NCBI GenBank assembly: GCA_020809705.1
Contig: CP085827.1
Coordinates: forward strand, 3,100,001-3,164,000
Origin: Calonectria ilicicola
Lineage: Eukaryota > Ascomycota > Sordariomycetes > Hypocreales > Nectriaceae
Length of the DNA stretch: 64,000 bases
Direction of reading: 5' to 3'
The notes beneath the pieces were generated by a model that was given only the letters and a program-made list of their open reading frames with translations, ran no database searches and was not told where the DNA came from. Below, piece by piece: positions 1 to 10,966 of this stretch; position 1 is the stretch's first letter, and every line of letters begins with the position of its first letter. The position numbers and the translations under genes are program-made.

Positions 1-1023
1 TCTCCACATCTGTGAACCTATGATTGAGAAGTTAGATAGTCATATACCACTCGTTTTATTCGACTTACTGGTATCTCCAGAGACTATTGATTCGATTATG
101 GCATGATTGTAAAGTAGGAGAAGCAGCAAACTATTTGGTACACTCCTTTTACAGAGTTCTATGCAAAGCTCAGTTGCTTCTTTAAAACCAAGCATCAACT
201 CCTGACTTGGCGTGGATGAAATATCTTGGTTACCAGGTGTATTTGGCCCCTGTGGCTCACCTCCATTGACGGCAAAGAACCAATAGGTAAATAATATTCC
301 AAGACATTCCCAGCGAGTATTTGGGCCCGAGAAAGAAGCGACCCAGCGTTCAGAATCAGCTTCATCCTCGATAAAAGGGATTTCTGTATTCCTGGATATC
401 ACATGGGCCATGTGCTGGAGAGAGAGAGCATGCCTTGAATCCAACTGCTCCTTAAATGCTGCATAAAGCGCACAGATCGCTTTTCGAGCTGCAAGTGGGA
501 TCCAACCACTATTGGGGTTAATTTCCTTGTCAAAAAGCAATAACGCGGTTTCTTTATCGGGCATGCGCCCAAGAACATCCAAGCACTTGTCCAGCGTCCT
601 TGGTGATAAAACTGAGCCAGGGTCTGCAGGTACAGACACCCTGGAGTTGTTGGATGGTGTCGTCACAGTGCCCTGGACGAGATCGAGGCTACTTTGGGTC
701 TCTTGAATAGTGGTAGAGAAGCTAGTGAAGCCAAAATAGCCCGAGTTTGTTTCCACCGATTGTCTTGTCGCGCAGCTGCTCACTTGGGTCACGAGACGAG
801 GAGAAGCTGGCGAACCTCTGGAAACAGGCTTTCGAGGTGGAGCGGATGCCGAAGAAATTATATACACGCATTGCCCAGTCGTATTTCGTGTTTTGCACCT
901 TCGGCACGTAGGATAGGCGTGGTCACACGCTACCTTTCGTTTTCGACATGGTTCACACGCCTGTGGTCTGCCGTTTCTCCGGCGAAGAGGTTCCGCGGAT
1001 GCACGATGGTGAGCGGTATCCAT
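1..1023 (-). CDS. Zn2Cys6 transcription factor (3' end beyond window)
   Basis: Fungal binuclear zinc-cluster regulator, nuclear. The N-terminus holds Cys23, 26, 33, 40, 43 and 52 in the order CxxC-x6-C-x6-CxxC-x8-C, within basic residues (RKRK). Downstream is a fungal-TF middle region including the motif GPNTRWECLGILFTYW. The first exon ends at 69. A good intron occupies 18-68 (donor GTAAGT, branch CTAAC, acceptor ATAG), and coding resumes at 17 and leaves the window, so the protein is incomplete. It is divergent from the tannase-family gene starting at 1979, with a 955-bp shared upstream region, so it may regulate that gene (inference). Target unknown. Confidence 0.88.
18..68 (-). other. Intron in the left-edge Zn2Cys6 gene
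   Basis: 51-nt intron read on the minus strand: donor GTAAGTC at 68, CTAAC branch point, acceptor CATAG at 18. Reading on past 68 without splicing meets a stop, so splicing is needed to keep the regulator open. Confidence 0.75.
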
Positions 1024-1139
1024 CAGAAAATCAATTATGCAACAGAGTGATAAAAAAGCGCATTACGCGACTTGCGAGGTCTTTCTTCCGTTTGTCGTGA
1101 AGAAAAAAACATGATTAGGAGGCGGCTTTGGCTCTCGGC

Positions 1140-1160
1140 GCTCGGTGCTCGGTGCTCGGC
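1140..1160. repeat. Short tandem repeat, 3 x 7 bp
   Basis: Three head-to-tail copies of GCTCGGT (last copy GCTCGGC) in the divergent promoter region. Seen directly; no known function. Confidence 0.8.
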
Positions 1161-1896
1161 TTGGCTGCTATTGGCTCATTTAAGAGGAGATGCGATGGCT
1201 GTCGTGGAGTAGAATGGGGACGTATCTATGGCCAGCAAAATGGATGCTCCATTGATAGTAGAAAAGCAAACTGAGCCTCAATATGCGGATTTCGAGGCTT
1301 TTATTTCCTTTCGTCTTATTTTTCTGGCTTGATACAATCCTGCTATATGAGTCCATCGTGGCATGGAAAATTGACGCAGGTGCATAGTCGCAAGCCAGGG
1401 TTAAACGAAATGGAAATTTCTGGAGCAAATTTTCCCGATGAAGGCATCTATGAAATTAATTCGAAAGAGCTTCGGTTGGGGGATTTTAACTGCATGTGTT
1501 GAAAGTTGATAGTCATGAACCATATATGCAAACAAATACACCGCCTGTCCCGACTTGAAGTGTTTCCGGGGTCTGAATACGAATATGAAATAGTCTGCTT
1601 TAAGGTTCACATGTCACTCCATTTGGCAATTTGAAGCGGCTCATTCAATCTTCTCCCCAGTTTTCTCGCCTCTATTCCCTGTATCGGCGCCGAACGCCGA
1701 CGTGATCGGCGGGATGGGGCCGATGACTTTGGGGTAATTTCTTCCCCAGCTTTTCGGCCTCACCCTCCGTACCTTCACGAACTATACCATCAACGTCTGA
1801 TTCTACATGGTTACCGCGGTTAGAATGCGGGGAAATACTCCACAGTTCAGGGTTTTGAGAAGATTGCATGACGCCGATCGGTCATGGCCTGGTGCC

Positions 1897-1902
1897 TATA
1901 AA
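1897..1902 (+). promoter_or_regulatory. TATA box of the tannase-family gene
   Basis: TATAAA lies about 77 nt upstream of the ATG at 1979, a normal distance for a fungal core promoter. Confidence 0.55.
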
Positions 1903-1978
1903 GGCCTCAGTTTGTTGATAGTATTGCCATGTTGACGCGTGCACTTTCGAAGCCGACTGCAAGATCTAAGCAGGGAAA

Positions 1979-3675
1979 ATGAAGTTTTCGCTCCTCAGCC
2001 TGGGAGCTATTGCTCTCGCCACGCCGGCCCATGGTTTCAGATGCTCCAATGCAACGATTCCTCAACTGGAGCTGCCGAAAGGTGCTCAATATTATGCCGC
2101 GAGCGTAGCTGCGGAGAGTTTCGAGGTATCAAATACGTCTTACAACAAGGCCGCCTTTTGTCGCATCACTGGATATATTCCTTATGGTGACAATGGAAAT
2201 AACACATTGGCGTTCGAGTTGTGGTTGCCGGAAAAGTCTACCTACAATAAACGCTATGTATCCGTTGGTAAGAACTGAGAACACTAGGATTAAGAACACA
2301 CTCTGAAACTTTTAGGTAACGGCGGATTCGCCGGTTCAATTGATTACACTAGTATGTTGGAGCAACTCAACAATGGATTTGCTGTTGGAGGGTACAGTGA
2401 CACGTCCTCCTCGTATATCCTGAGTTCCAACTGACCTATGAAATAGAGGAAACGGGGGTCACCCGGCTTCAGAGAACGGCGAGACTAAGCCTGGATCCTA
2501 TGTCGCATTTTTTCATGATCGCTCTAAGGTCTTGACATGGATTCGAAATTCTATTGCAATGTTTTCCAAGCCCGCGATAGAGCTTGTGGGCAAATACTAT
2601 GGCCAAGCGCCAACTAAAAAATATTACGTTGGTTGCTCTACAGGAGGCGCTCAAGGCTTTGCGTTGGCTCAGTATCATCCTGAAATATTTGACGGAATCT
2701 CTGCTGGATGTCCAGGAAATTGGTATTCTCACCTGATTTTATCATTTCTCTGGAACGGATTGAATTCTGCGGTAGGAAAAATCCATACCTTCCCTCTAAA
2801 TAAACCAACTGACCATTTTCCAGAACGAAAGCACCTATCTTCGACAGGATGCACTGGACTTGATCACCAAGGCTGCGCTTGACAAGTGCGATTCAATCGA
2901 CGGGACCACCGACCGTGTAATCGATGACCCAGCAAAATGCTTATTCAACGTCACTGAACTGCTCTGTGACGAAAATCAGGCATCCATTGTCAATAACGAG
3001 ACAGTGTGTCTGACCGAAGCGCAGATTGGGAATGCCGAGCATTTCTACGCCGGCCCCAAAGACACTCGAACGGGAAAGCCCGTTTACCCAGGTTTTGCGC
3101 CAGGTTCTGAGAGCGCTTGGATGAACCAGGAAGAGAGTTTGTACCTTCAATACGCCACGCCCATTTTGCAAAACCTTGTGTTTCAAAACCTGAGTTACGA
3201 TTCTGCGACATTTGACTGGGGAGATGATGTGGATATTGTTGATGAGGTTGCAAGTCCATTTATTGATCATATTTCGCCGAATCTCGAAGCGTTTCGAAAA
3301 AGTGGTGGGAAAATGATTGTCACTCAAGGTAGGAATCCTGAAATCAACTTACTTGCCGAGAACACGAACTAATCTAATTATCTAGGGTGGGCTGACCCGT
3401 ATAACGCCCCTTACTGGCCCATTGAGCACCGAGAACAACTCCGAGAAGTTTCGGGCAATGCTTTGGACTCGTATTTCTCACTTTTCATGATCCCGGGTGG
3501 TGGCCACTGCGGAACATCGGCACCCTATCCTCATGTACCAGCAAAATATAATACTCTGGATCGGTTGATCTCGTGGGCTGAGAAGGGTCAAGCACCACAA
3601 AGCCTAGTAGGAACAGAGCCTGCTGATGGGAGCGGTTCCACCACCACTCTCAATCCCTACCCCCGGGAAACCTAA
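1979..3675 (+). CDS. Secreted tannase/feruloyl esterase family protein
   Basis: Extracellular serine esterase of the tannase/feruloyl-esterase-B family, acting on phenolic esters of plant material (family knowledge). Five exons: 1979-2267, 2316-2391, 2447-2771, 2824-3328, 3386-3675, total 494 codons. A signal peptide is obvious (MKFSLLSLGAIALATPAHG). The family's CS-D-HC signature is present: nucleophile Ser in GCSTGGAQG with its preceding Cys, Asp in QGWADPYN, and His followed by Cys in GGGHCG. Mid-protein Asp/Asn/Gly-rich residues around CDSIDGTTDRVIDDP resemble the calcium site of the lid domain. Many NxT/S sites fit secretion. Whether it prefers gallate, ferulate or another ester cannot be told from sequence. 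The neighbouring divergent Zn2Cys6 gene is a candidate regulator. Confidence 0.92.
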
Positions 3676-3893
3676 TCGTAAACTGGTGGCAAGATCTTGT
3701 AAATAGCAAAAGCAACCAAGTTTTTATCATGAACATCATCTCCGTAATAAGGGATGTTCCATTAGTGGACTCATAATCCATACAAGTGTCAATCTGTGCT
3801 CCTTTCATTTTCACGGCTCATTATCCAATCTCGGTGCACCATTTGCCTTGCATCCGTCCTGGTTTTTTCCACATTAAATACAATTTTGTTACT

Positions 3894-4982
3894 TCATGAA
3901 AGGTGCTTCAGCTTCTCCATTACGCCTCGGAAACCAACCACCTCGTTCAAGTCAAGTTCGAGCTCGTCGGCAGTCAAAAAGCCCTCCTTCTCCTCCCATG
4001 GGTCCTTGAGCTCACCATACTTGAACTGCAATCCAAGTTCATAGGCGGGGAGACCCCAAATAGCGGTGTATTCCTCAATGGAGCAAGAGATGTAGACTCC
4101 CTTCTTGCCAGTCACTTCGGACCAAATGTCCATCATCTCCTGGAAAGTCAACTTCTCCAAAGCTACGTTGGCGTATCTTCCAAAGGTACTAGCACCTTTA
4201 GCGAGAACTTGTCGGACCCAGATGCCTGGGTTCACGGTCATGTCACCAGAGTTCAACACCTTGGAATCTGGTTTGCTAGGCAGGACCTGGATATAAGTTC
4301 CAGACTGAGGAGGCTTTTAGAAAATTAGCCGGTGTGCTCGAACACAATGTGCATGCATGATGCTTACGAATTCAATCGGCTTGAGGAAGGGGAAAAAGAA
4401 CATGTTCTGAGGGTAGTATCCAAGATAGAGGTAGGTGGTCTTGGCGGCCAGTTCGGGGAGCTCGGATTTGATGCGGGCGTCGACATTGGCCTTGTAATCC
4501 ATGTGAGGGGTCAGATGTTCTCCGTTGAAATCCCGTTGTGCACTGGGTGTGGTGGACCAGATGTAGTGCTCAAGGGTGGGTGTGCGCGACGCAGCGCGGG
4601 CAATGTTCATTCCCTGCTGCTCTTCAAGAACACCGGCCTTTTCCTGTGTCTTTCCAGAGAAAAGGTGTTCCCACCAATTGGTTACAGCATACACGGCATG
4701 AACGCCCTGGAATTAGTGGTTAGATTTTCATCCGTGAGCTTCCGATAAGTGAGATTTTCAACCGACCTTGAATGCGGTGGTGAGAGACTCCTGGTCGTCA
4801 AAACTAGCTTGCACGACTTCAATTCCTTCGTCGGCAAGCTTCTTGGCGGCGTCACTGGCTGTGTTTCTGGTAATTGCTCGGACACTCCATCCTGGAGTGT
4901 TCTTCATTATGTTCACGACACCACCTCCCTGAGTGCCGGTCGCACCAGTAACTGCGATAATCTTGGACATTTTTGTGGTCAA
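3894..4982 (-). CDS. NmrA-like family NAD(P)-binding protein
   Basis: Atypical short-chain dehydrogenase of the NmrA type; such proteins often sense NAD(P)/NADP redox state and regulate others, but some are reductases. Three exons: 4982-4767, 4706-4368, 4313-3894, giving 324 residues. The N-terminal Rossmann motif is IAVTGATGTQGGGV, followed by VRAITRN, as expected for NADP binding. No YxxxK catalytic pair was noted in the usual place, which is normal for the family. A second Met four codons in (4970) is an equally good start. It lies tail-to-tail with the upstream esterase gene; no evidence for a shared pathway. Confidence 0.88.
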
Positions 4983-5927
4983 TTTTTGTCAATTCGTGTA
5001 TAGTTTTACAATTGAGAAAAGTGAAGAAGGAGGCTGATTATCGTAATATTTTTTTCTTGCAGAGATGGGTTGACAAAGCAGCGATAACGGGCTTGGTATA
5101 AATGGGGATGACCATGACGGTCCACGCCGTATCTGTTGGATGACGATTATCTAATTACCTACTTAGCTTGGGATGCACCAAGACCAGCAAAGCTGGCCTT
5201 GTTTATCCTTGTTTCAATTCCAGCCCTGCCTCCATCCACCCGGTTCGGAGAATAGCATCGGAGCAATACTGCCAGAACTAGTTACCAGTTCTTGATGGCA
5301 TGACGGCACTAGTGGGGCAGGGTGGGTGATGTGACCAGGTTCACCCAGCGATGGTGCAAGAATGACGAAGGAGCGTACTTTTCCTGCCATGAACACGCTT
5401 ACATTATGCTCAAATATCAGTCTTAGCTCTGGTCAACGAAATTGGAATATACGGTGGGAGACTCGCTTCAATATTGGAACCCGATTGCTGCTCTCAGAGC
5501 AGTGTTCGAAAGCGTATGCAGCTACCAACAGAATACCGTGTCCCACTTTGATCCCTGACTGTGTTGCAATGGTTGGTTGTGGCACAGCCCCATGAAGTGA
5601 TGATTGTGGTATGATCAGCCCTGAATAGGGCCAGCGTGCGACCCGCCATGCTTATGGCAAAAAGGTCCGGTCGACATATCCAGCATTATTTCCGTCTTGG
5701 GTCCCGTTTGATCCACATATGGATTCTCATCCATGAATCCCTGCGAACATGTTCAGGTGCAAAAAGTGGGATGCAAAAAGGGGATACATGTCTGCCTGCA
5801 TTTTGCATTGGTTGATGCGCGTTGTGCAGGATGAGCGAGCCTGAAGCCTTGGATCGCAAGTCAGAACTCAATTCAAATGCATTATATTTCTTGGGTAGCT
5901 GAGTCTCTACCGCTGACCTGAGTCTAC
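4983..5927. other. Intergenic, no gene seen
   Basis: Holds the 5' flank of the NmrA-like gene and the 3' flank of the SDR gene. Short reading frames on both strands lack family features, splice logic or plausible codon use. Confidence 0.6.
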
Positions 5928-6951
5928 CTATTCAGCCGTCTGTCCTGGTGGCCCTTTGAGTGCATTCGACAGACCACTCTTATTTCCATGAATCAAGGCA
6001 AACCAGGGTTCGTAGGGCAGCGTGTTTCTCTCCGAAACATCCCCGCCTTTGTATTCCGGTACCTCGTAGAAGAAATGCTTGTCATGTGCAACTTCGACCA
6101 GCTCACCCGTCCTTTTGGTGGCTTGGCTATCCAAGTACATATCATACGCCGACATGAGCGCTTCCTTAACAGTCAAGCTGCAATTTATATTAGCTGTTTG
6201 GTTCAATTCCCACGGATGATAAAGGGACTTACTGTGCGGGCAAGAAGGCCGTGGAGAAGCCTGGCATGGCGGATGTATCAACCGCTCCCGGCATCACCAC
6301 ATTGACGGTAATGTTTTCTTGAATCAGCATTGGCGCGATTGACCTGACGTACTGGTGGATTGCAGCCTTGGAGCCACAATACTCTGGAAAAGTCGGACAC
6401 GGATGAACTCCAATCATGCTCCCAGTAATAATGATCTTCCCACCTGGAACACTGTTGTGTCGCATGAAGTGGGTAGCAAGTGTGATGCCATAGATTGTAC
6501 CCTTATAGTTGATGTCCGTGGCAGCGGTGTTCGGTTCTGGGGGTAGATCGTTGATAGAGGCCTCTTTGCTGCACAGGTTATACTTGGAGTCGCGGTCTAA
6601 ACAACCAGCGTTGGCCACAAAGAGGTCCAGATGACCCCATTTATCCCATGCAGCTTGGAAGAGAGCCTTTTGAGAATCATATGATGAGACGTCGGATTTC
6701 ACAAAGATTGCCGTTTCGCCTCTGGGGTCTAGCGACGATGCTTTAGCTTGGCCTAGCTCTTCTCGACGACCAGTTAGGACAACTTTGTATCCTTGGCTAT
6801 GAAGGTGCCTGGCTACGTCGAGACCGATGCCACTCTATTAGAAAAAGGCCAATTGGTTAGTGTCAAATACATTGAAGCAGTAGGGCAATAGATATCGACT
6901 CACGGATGAACCTGTGACAATTGCCACATTATCTTTCACGAAAGAGCCCAT
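5928..6951 (-). CDS. Short-chain dehydrogenase/reductase
   Basis: Classical SDR, probably NAD(H)-dependent and cytosolic; substrate unknown. Three exons: 6951-6904, 6834-6233, 6177-5928, giving 299 residues. The first intron sits inside the cofactor motif, splitting TGSS from SGIG. Visible motifs: TGSSSGIG glycine loop, NAG in VANAGC, catalytic Ser in ITGSMIG, and YCGSK with catalytic Tyr and Lys. The overall pattern resembles 15-hydroxyprostaglandin-dehydrogenase-like fungal SDRs. The start at 6951 gives MGSFVKDNVAIVTG, standard spacing to the glycine loop. Confidence 0.9.
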
Positions 6952-8520
6952 CTTGGAACCAGATCGAAATGTGTAGTGTAGCAGGGAAGAGGGTTAGAAT
7001 CCGATCTTTCGGCGCCGGCCTGTCCATTTCATAACGCCCCATCGCTCTGGCCCCAAACCCCACCTTTTCATGAGTCTGGGCAGTTCCAATGGTATCGCCG
7101 AGGTGCTTCAGATGAGGGATCCTGGCTCGACCCCTGCAGATAGTGGACGAATTACGTCGATCCCCCCGACCAGAAACAAGGCCATGGACACGGAACGTCG
7201 AGCAACTCGCGGTAACAAATCCGCCTTTTCTGTGGGACACCAATAGATTCCAGTACCCTCGATTGAGCGCCGCTTTTAGCCCTGATTTCCCAACGTCTCA
7301 TATCCCAGCCATTTGGAGATGCCTGTAACCGTATGTTTATGGGACCAGGCTTGAGCGGCTTGGATGCTTGAGCCAAGGCCGATAGTTGATGTGTTTATTT
7401 TATGTTTTATTTCCTTTTTAACCACAACAAGAGAGATGGAAGACAGCCAGAGAATTTTTATCCAGGCCAGAGAAGAGAGTGTATCTGTTTACTTACGATT
7501 TGCTCGTCTTTAGAAAACTTCCTAGAGTCGAGAACGATGTTGAGAAAGGTCAGTATTTTCATCATCTGTTGGCTGACTACATTCTGAGGAGTGAATTCAT
7601 GATGTATGCCATGTTCGTCTCATCGAAATTCTCCTTCATATTTACCTGATATAGTAGCTCGTAATTCCCGATAGTGAGCATGGCCTGATGCTGGCTGTCC
7701 CCCGGAGCCGTTCTCCGGTCGACTAGCCTTGAACAGCGTGGGCGGCGATTGGCTCAGAAATATGAAATGGACTAAATACATGTTTATACAATACAACCCC
7801 TGAAAGATTGTGCCTCAGTGACATTTTCCAATAAGGCATCACAGAACTTAACTACTCAAAATATCAAGCTAATGCCTAGAAATAAATAATAATAAATAAA
7901 ATAAGATTATATATCTAATTTATTTATTTTATTTTTATTTATATATTTTTTTCCTTATTAAGCCCCCCAAAAAAAACATAGTAGGAAAAAGTAGAGAGGT
8001 GACAATCTTTCAAGGGTTGTATTGTACTTGATTCAAAATGGCCTGCAGGGTTCCTCCTTAATGCGGCAGGATTGGGTTCAACCAACGCCAATCAGCAGCG
8101 CATTGACCGCCAGCGTGGAAAAAGCAAGTAATTAAGGCATGTCGGTCAGCGACAGACACTCGCTGGGCGATACGCCTGATTCAAAATGATTGCTTTCGAT
8201 AAGCCTTTTGTATTAAAGCAGCGTCGTTGTCTGTCTCACAGCTGCATTCTGACTTGGCAATGAACGTCGCATGTGAGCAAGCCTTCTTTTATGCTTTTTC
8301 TACAACATTCTCATGGCATGCGGGATTTCTTAGGGCTTCTGGGCAAGACTATGGCCGTGGGGCATTTGCTTTTAGTATTTTGGCAGCGTGACTAGATATT
8401 CATTGCTTTTACTTGATGGTGTGGCTCGCAGATGGGGCATGCACCTGATAGCCAGTTCATCGCCCACTCGCGCAGGCAAAACGTCGAGCTTCGCCTTTCC
8501 ATCGTGCCCAAGAAGAGAAG
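6952..8520. other. Intergenic with MITE-like element
   Basis: Contains the 240-bp inverted-repeat element at 7787-8026. The rest shows no gene I can support. From about 8200 onward the DNA leads into a helicase remnant, but no upstream helicase motifs are readable. Confidence 0.55.
7787..8026. mobile_element. MITE-like element, copy A
   Basis: A 240-bp non-coding element. Terminal inverted repeats at 7787-7812 and 8001-8026 match at 24 of 26 positions, starting TACAATACAACCC and ending GGGTTGTATTGTA. The interior is AT-rich with runs of AAATAAATAATAA and its rough complement, able to fold back. The outermost TA on both sides could be the target duplication of a Tc1/mariner-type insertion (inference). 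A second, truncated copy lies at 39215. Confidence 0.8.
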
Positions 8521-9386
8521 TCAAACACACTAACCAATGAAGATATTCGCAATGTTATCCACTGGGATCTCCCGAGCACCGTAGAAGAATATTGCCAGCA
8601 GACTGGTCGTGCGGGTCGTGATGGAAGACCCAGTCGATGTGTACTGTTCCGGAGCGAAGGTGACGATTCAGGTAGGGAATGGGTTGTGAAACGTGATTTA
8701 CCAAAACCAGATTTAGTTCAAAGAGTTATCCGTGATATTTTCAACAACGAAGTCAGACAGCTTTCTCCTAGAGATACCTTCAAAAAGAACCACGATGTGC
8801 AGGGAAGAGAACTCGGCATACAATCGGGCCCTTTAGACATCATTTACGCGATGCTAGAATTGAGATACAACTTGATTCGAGCCGTCACACCCGAATACAC
8901 ATCATACAAGTTTGAACCGATCTGGGATTACCGAACCCACCTCAAGCAGAACCCTTCGCCCGAAGGAGATGCTATCCTTCAATATACAACTTCGGCGGGA
9001 GGTTACCACCACATTGATAAAGTAACCAGCGAACTTCCGGCCAGCGATCATGGCATCAACGATCTGGCAAATAAAATCTACGACGTGCTAAAGGAACGCG
9101 AGAGCCTAGCATTGGGTCGGATAAAAGAGGTGGTTAAACTACTCAATGACCCCCAGTGTATTGCTCATTCGCTATCAATTCATTTTGGCATGAGGCTTCC
9201 CGATGGCATGGTTACATGCGGGAGTTGCACGCCCTGTCTTCGTCGCAAGGCTTTGCAACAGGCCCAGCCATGGAGAAAGACTCGAGCAGATTTTATGACC
9301 CGCGTATCTCGGAGATGATGCGCGATTTCTCGCCCGAGTGGCGTCCCCCAAGTCTGCAAGCCTGGGCTATGCTGGCAAGTCCATAG
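8521..9386 (+). pseudogene. RecQ-type DNA helicase remnant
   Basis: A conceptual reading from about 8533 gives NEDIRNVIHWDLPSTVEEY followed by CQQTGRAGRDG, which is helicase motif VI and its preceding strand in RecQ-family enzymes. It continues to a zinc-binding-like CGSCTPC segment and stops at 9318. A second frame at 9270-9386 carries DPRISEMMRDF-like sequence that seems to continue the protein, suggesting a frameshift near 9270. The Walker A and DExH half of the helicase is absent upstream. I read this as a decayed 3' fragment. RecQ-like genes are frequent in fungal subtelomeres (known), but nothing else here proves such a location. Confidence 0.6.
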
Positions 9387-10966
9387 CACATCGAGATTTT
9401 AATGTAAGTGGGATTTTTGTATCGCAATGCATACCAGCTATTCTAACTACTAGGTTAGCTCATATTAGCGGGATTTGAAATGGTGCGCGCGGAAGGAGAT
9501 TGATTAACTCGGGCCGGTTGACGACGGTTGAGATGAGGAGGAATCTAGCCCGCAGCCGCAAATACAATGCGCCCTGCACACATTTCACATGATTACGTTA
9601 CGAAACGGGATTTTCCGAGTACTTTACGGGGTCTTATACTGCTTTAATACACTCTTTTTATGCTTGTTCGAATTTGTCGGGCGATCTCCAGTCCCCCAGC
9701 CTGGTGCTTACTCCCAGAAGGCAACCAATGCAACGACCCTGGACCATTTCACCGTTTCGCTTCTCGTGGGGGCAGGCTTTATGCGGAGTCTGTAATGAGT
9801 AAGGCCCTGTACTGCGGCTGACAGGTTGGAAACTCTCGGCAAGGTTCACAGAGTGCCAATTTTCCGGGCGCATGCAGGCCATGATCCGGTTGGTGGGCAT
9901 TCGCGAATCCTTCCTAATGGACATGGCTCGATTGTCCATTGTCCATATTTGCCGCGACTCAGCTGGACCTCTTAGGCACTCACCGGGCTCGGCCGAGTTC
10001 TGCCACGACACAAAGCTAGTTAATTGAACCAATTGACAGCTCTCTCTCTCTCTCCGAATCTGCAAGGCCCAGAATTGGCGGGTTCCCCAGGTTTGGGCTA
10101 CAGGAATAATGCCTCGTAGGGCCCAAATGCGCCTACTCTCAGCCCTCAGCCCCCGCGACCAGCGCCAAATTAGAGTGGATCGGTCTGGGTCTTGGTTGCC
10201 GGTATCCGAACGATCGCCTGGTAGGCCGCCTGCGGGTCGAGGCTCCGCCACCAACCGGCCAAATCATGAGACGCGAAGGAAGAAAAGTGTCGGCAACTTA
10301 TAGGCTGCAGAGATTGAGTACAGGATCCCGTCGCAAGGCCGTCGCGTAGGGATCGCCCGTCGGATCAGTAGGCAGCCACGTTTCGGGCCCTGGACGCAGC
10401 TAGCACCAAAGTCCCTCGAGGACCGATGTAGAAGCTGCTCATCCGTTGCTCTGGATGGCCTGCTGCGGTCAGCCATCGGGAAGTGTAATCTCCCCCAATA
10501 CAACCGTTCACTGAGCGAAAGAGGCCTCTCAGGAGCCTGGACTGCCGCTATGCCGACCGGCGTAGGCGCTAAATTGTAAGCATAGCGGTGCACTTGAGTT
10601 GTTTGCCAGCCTAAAATTAGCCGCCAATTTGGGCCAAGCCTGTTCCGCTACAGATTCAGCTGCAAAAGGAGTCAGCCCTTGCCGTTCCGGAGCCAACGCG
10701 CCGGCACTTCCAATCATCGTGACGGCCTCGATGAGCGGATCCCATGTTGCTTAGGGCTGACACGGACCTCGCGCTTCCATCCTACTATATGCTCCCACGG
10801 CTTGATAAGTGCCGGCTTGGCCCCCATGTTACCGCCATGTGAAAGCAGTCCTCGCTTGGGTTCCATCCAGGCAGGAGACAGATATATATATCTATATTCT
10901 TGGCATCGGGTTCCCATTCCCCTGCTCCGGATTCCCCTTGGGTACTGCATTATTACTTAGCCCAAA
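9387..10966. other. Intergenic, GC-richer, no gene seen
   Basis: Long overlapping open frames on both strands appear to reflect composition rather than coding. There is a CT repeat near 10042-10054 and a TATA-like run at 10883 that belongs to the downstream peptidase gene. Confidence 0.5.
10883..10890 (+). promoter_or_regulatory. TATA-like element of the S28 peptidase gene
   Basis: TATATATA about 80 nt upstream of the ATG at 10967. Confidence 0.5.

Larger units (their letters stand above)
1024..1978. other. Divergent intergenic region, regulator/esterase
   Basis: No gene seen. The region serves as the 5' region of both the minus-strand regulator and the plus-strand esterase. It holds three copies of GCTCGGT/C at 1140-1160 and a TATA box at 1897. 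Short reading frames here have no recognisable content. Confidence 0.6.

Noticed and set aside
9658..10254. 198-codon open frame on the minus strand
   Set aside because: No domain, composition dominated by Arg/Trp/Ser, overlapping open frames on the other strand; looks like a chance frame in GC-rich intergenic DNA.
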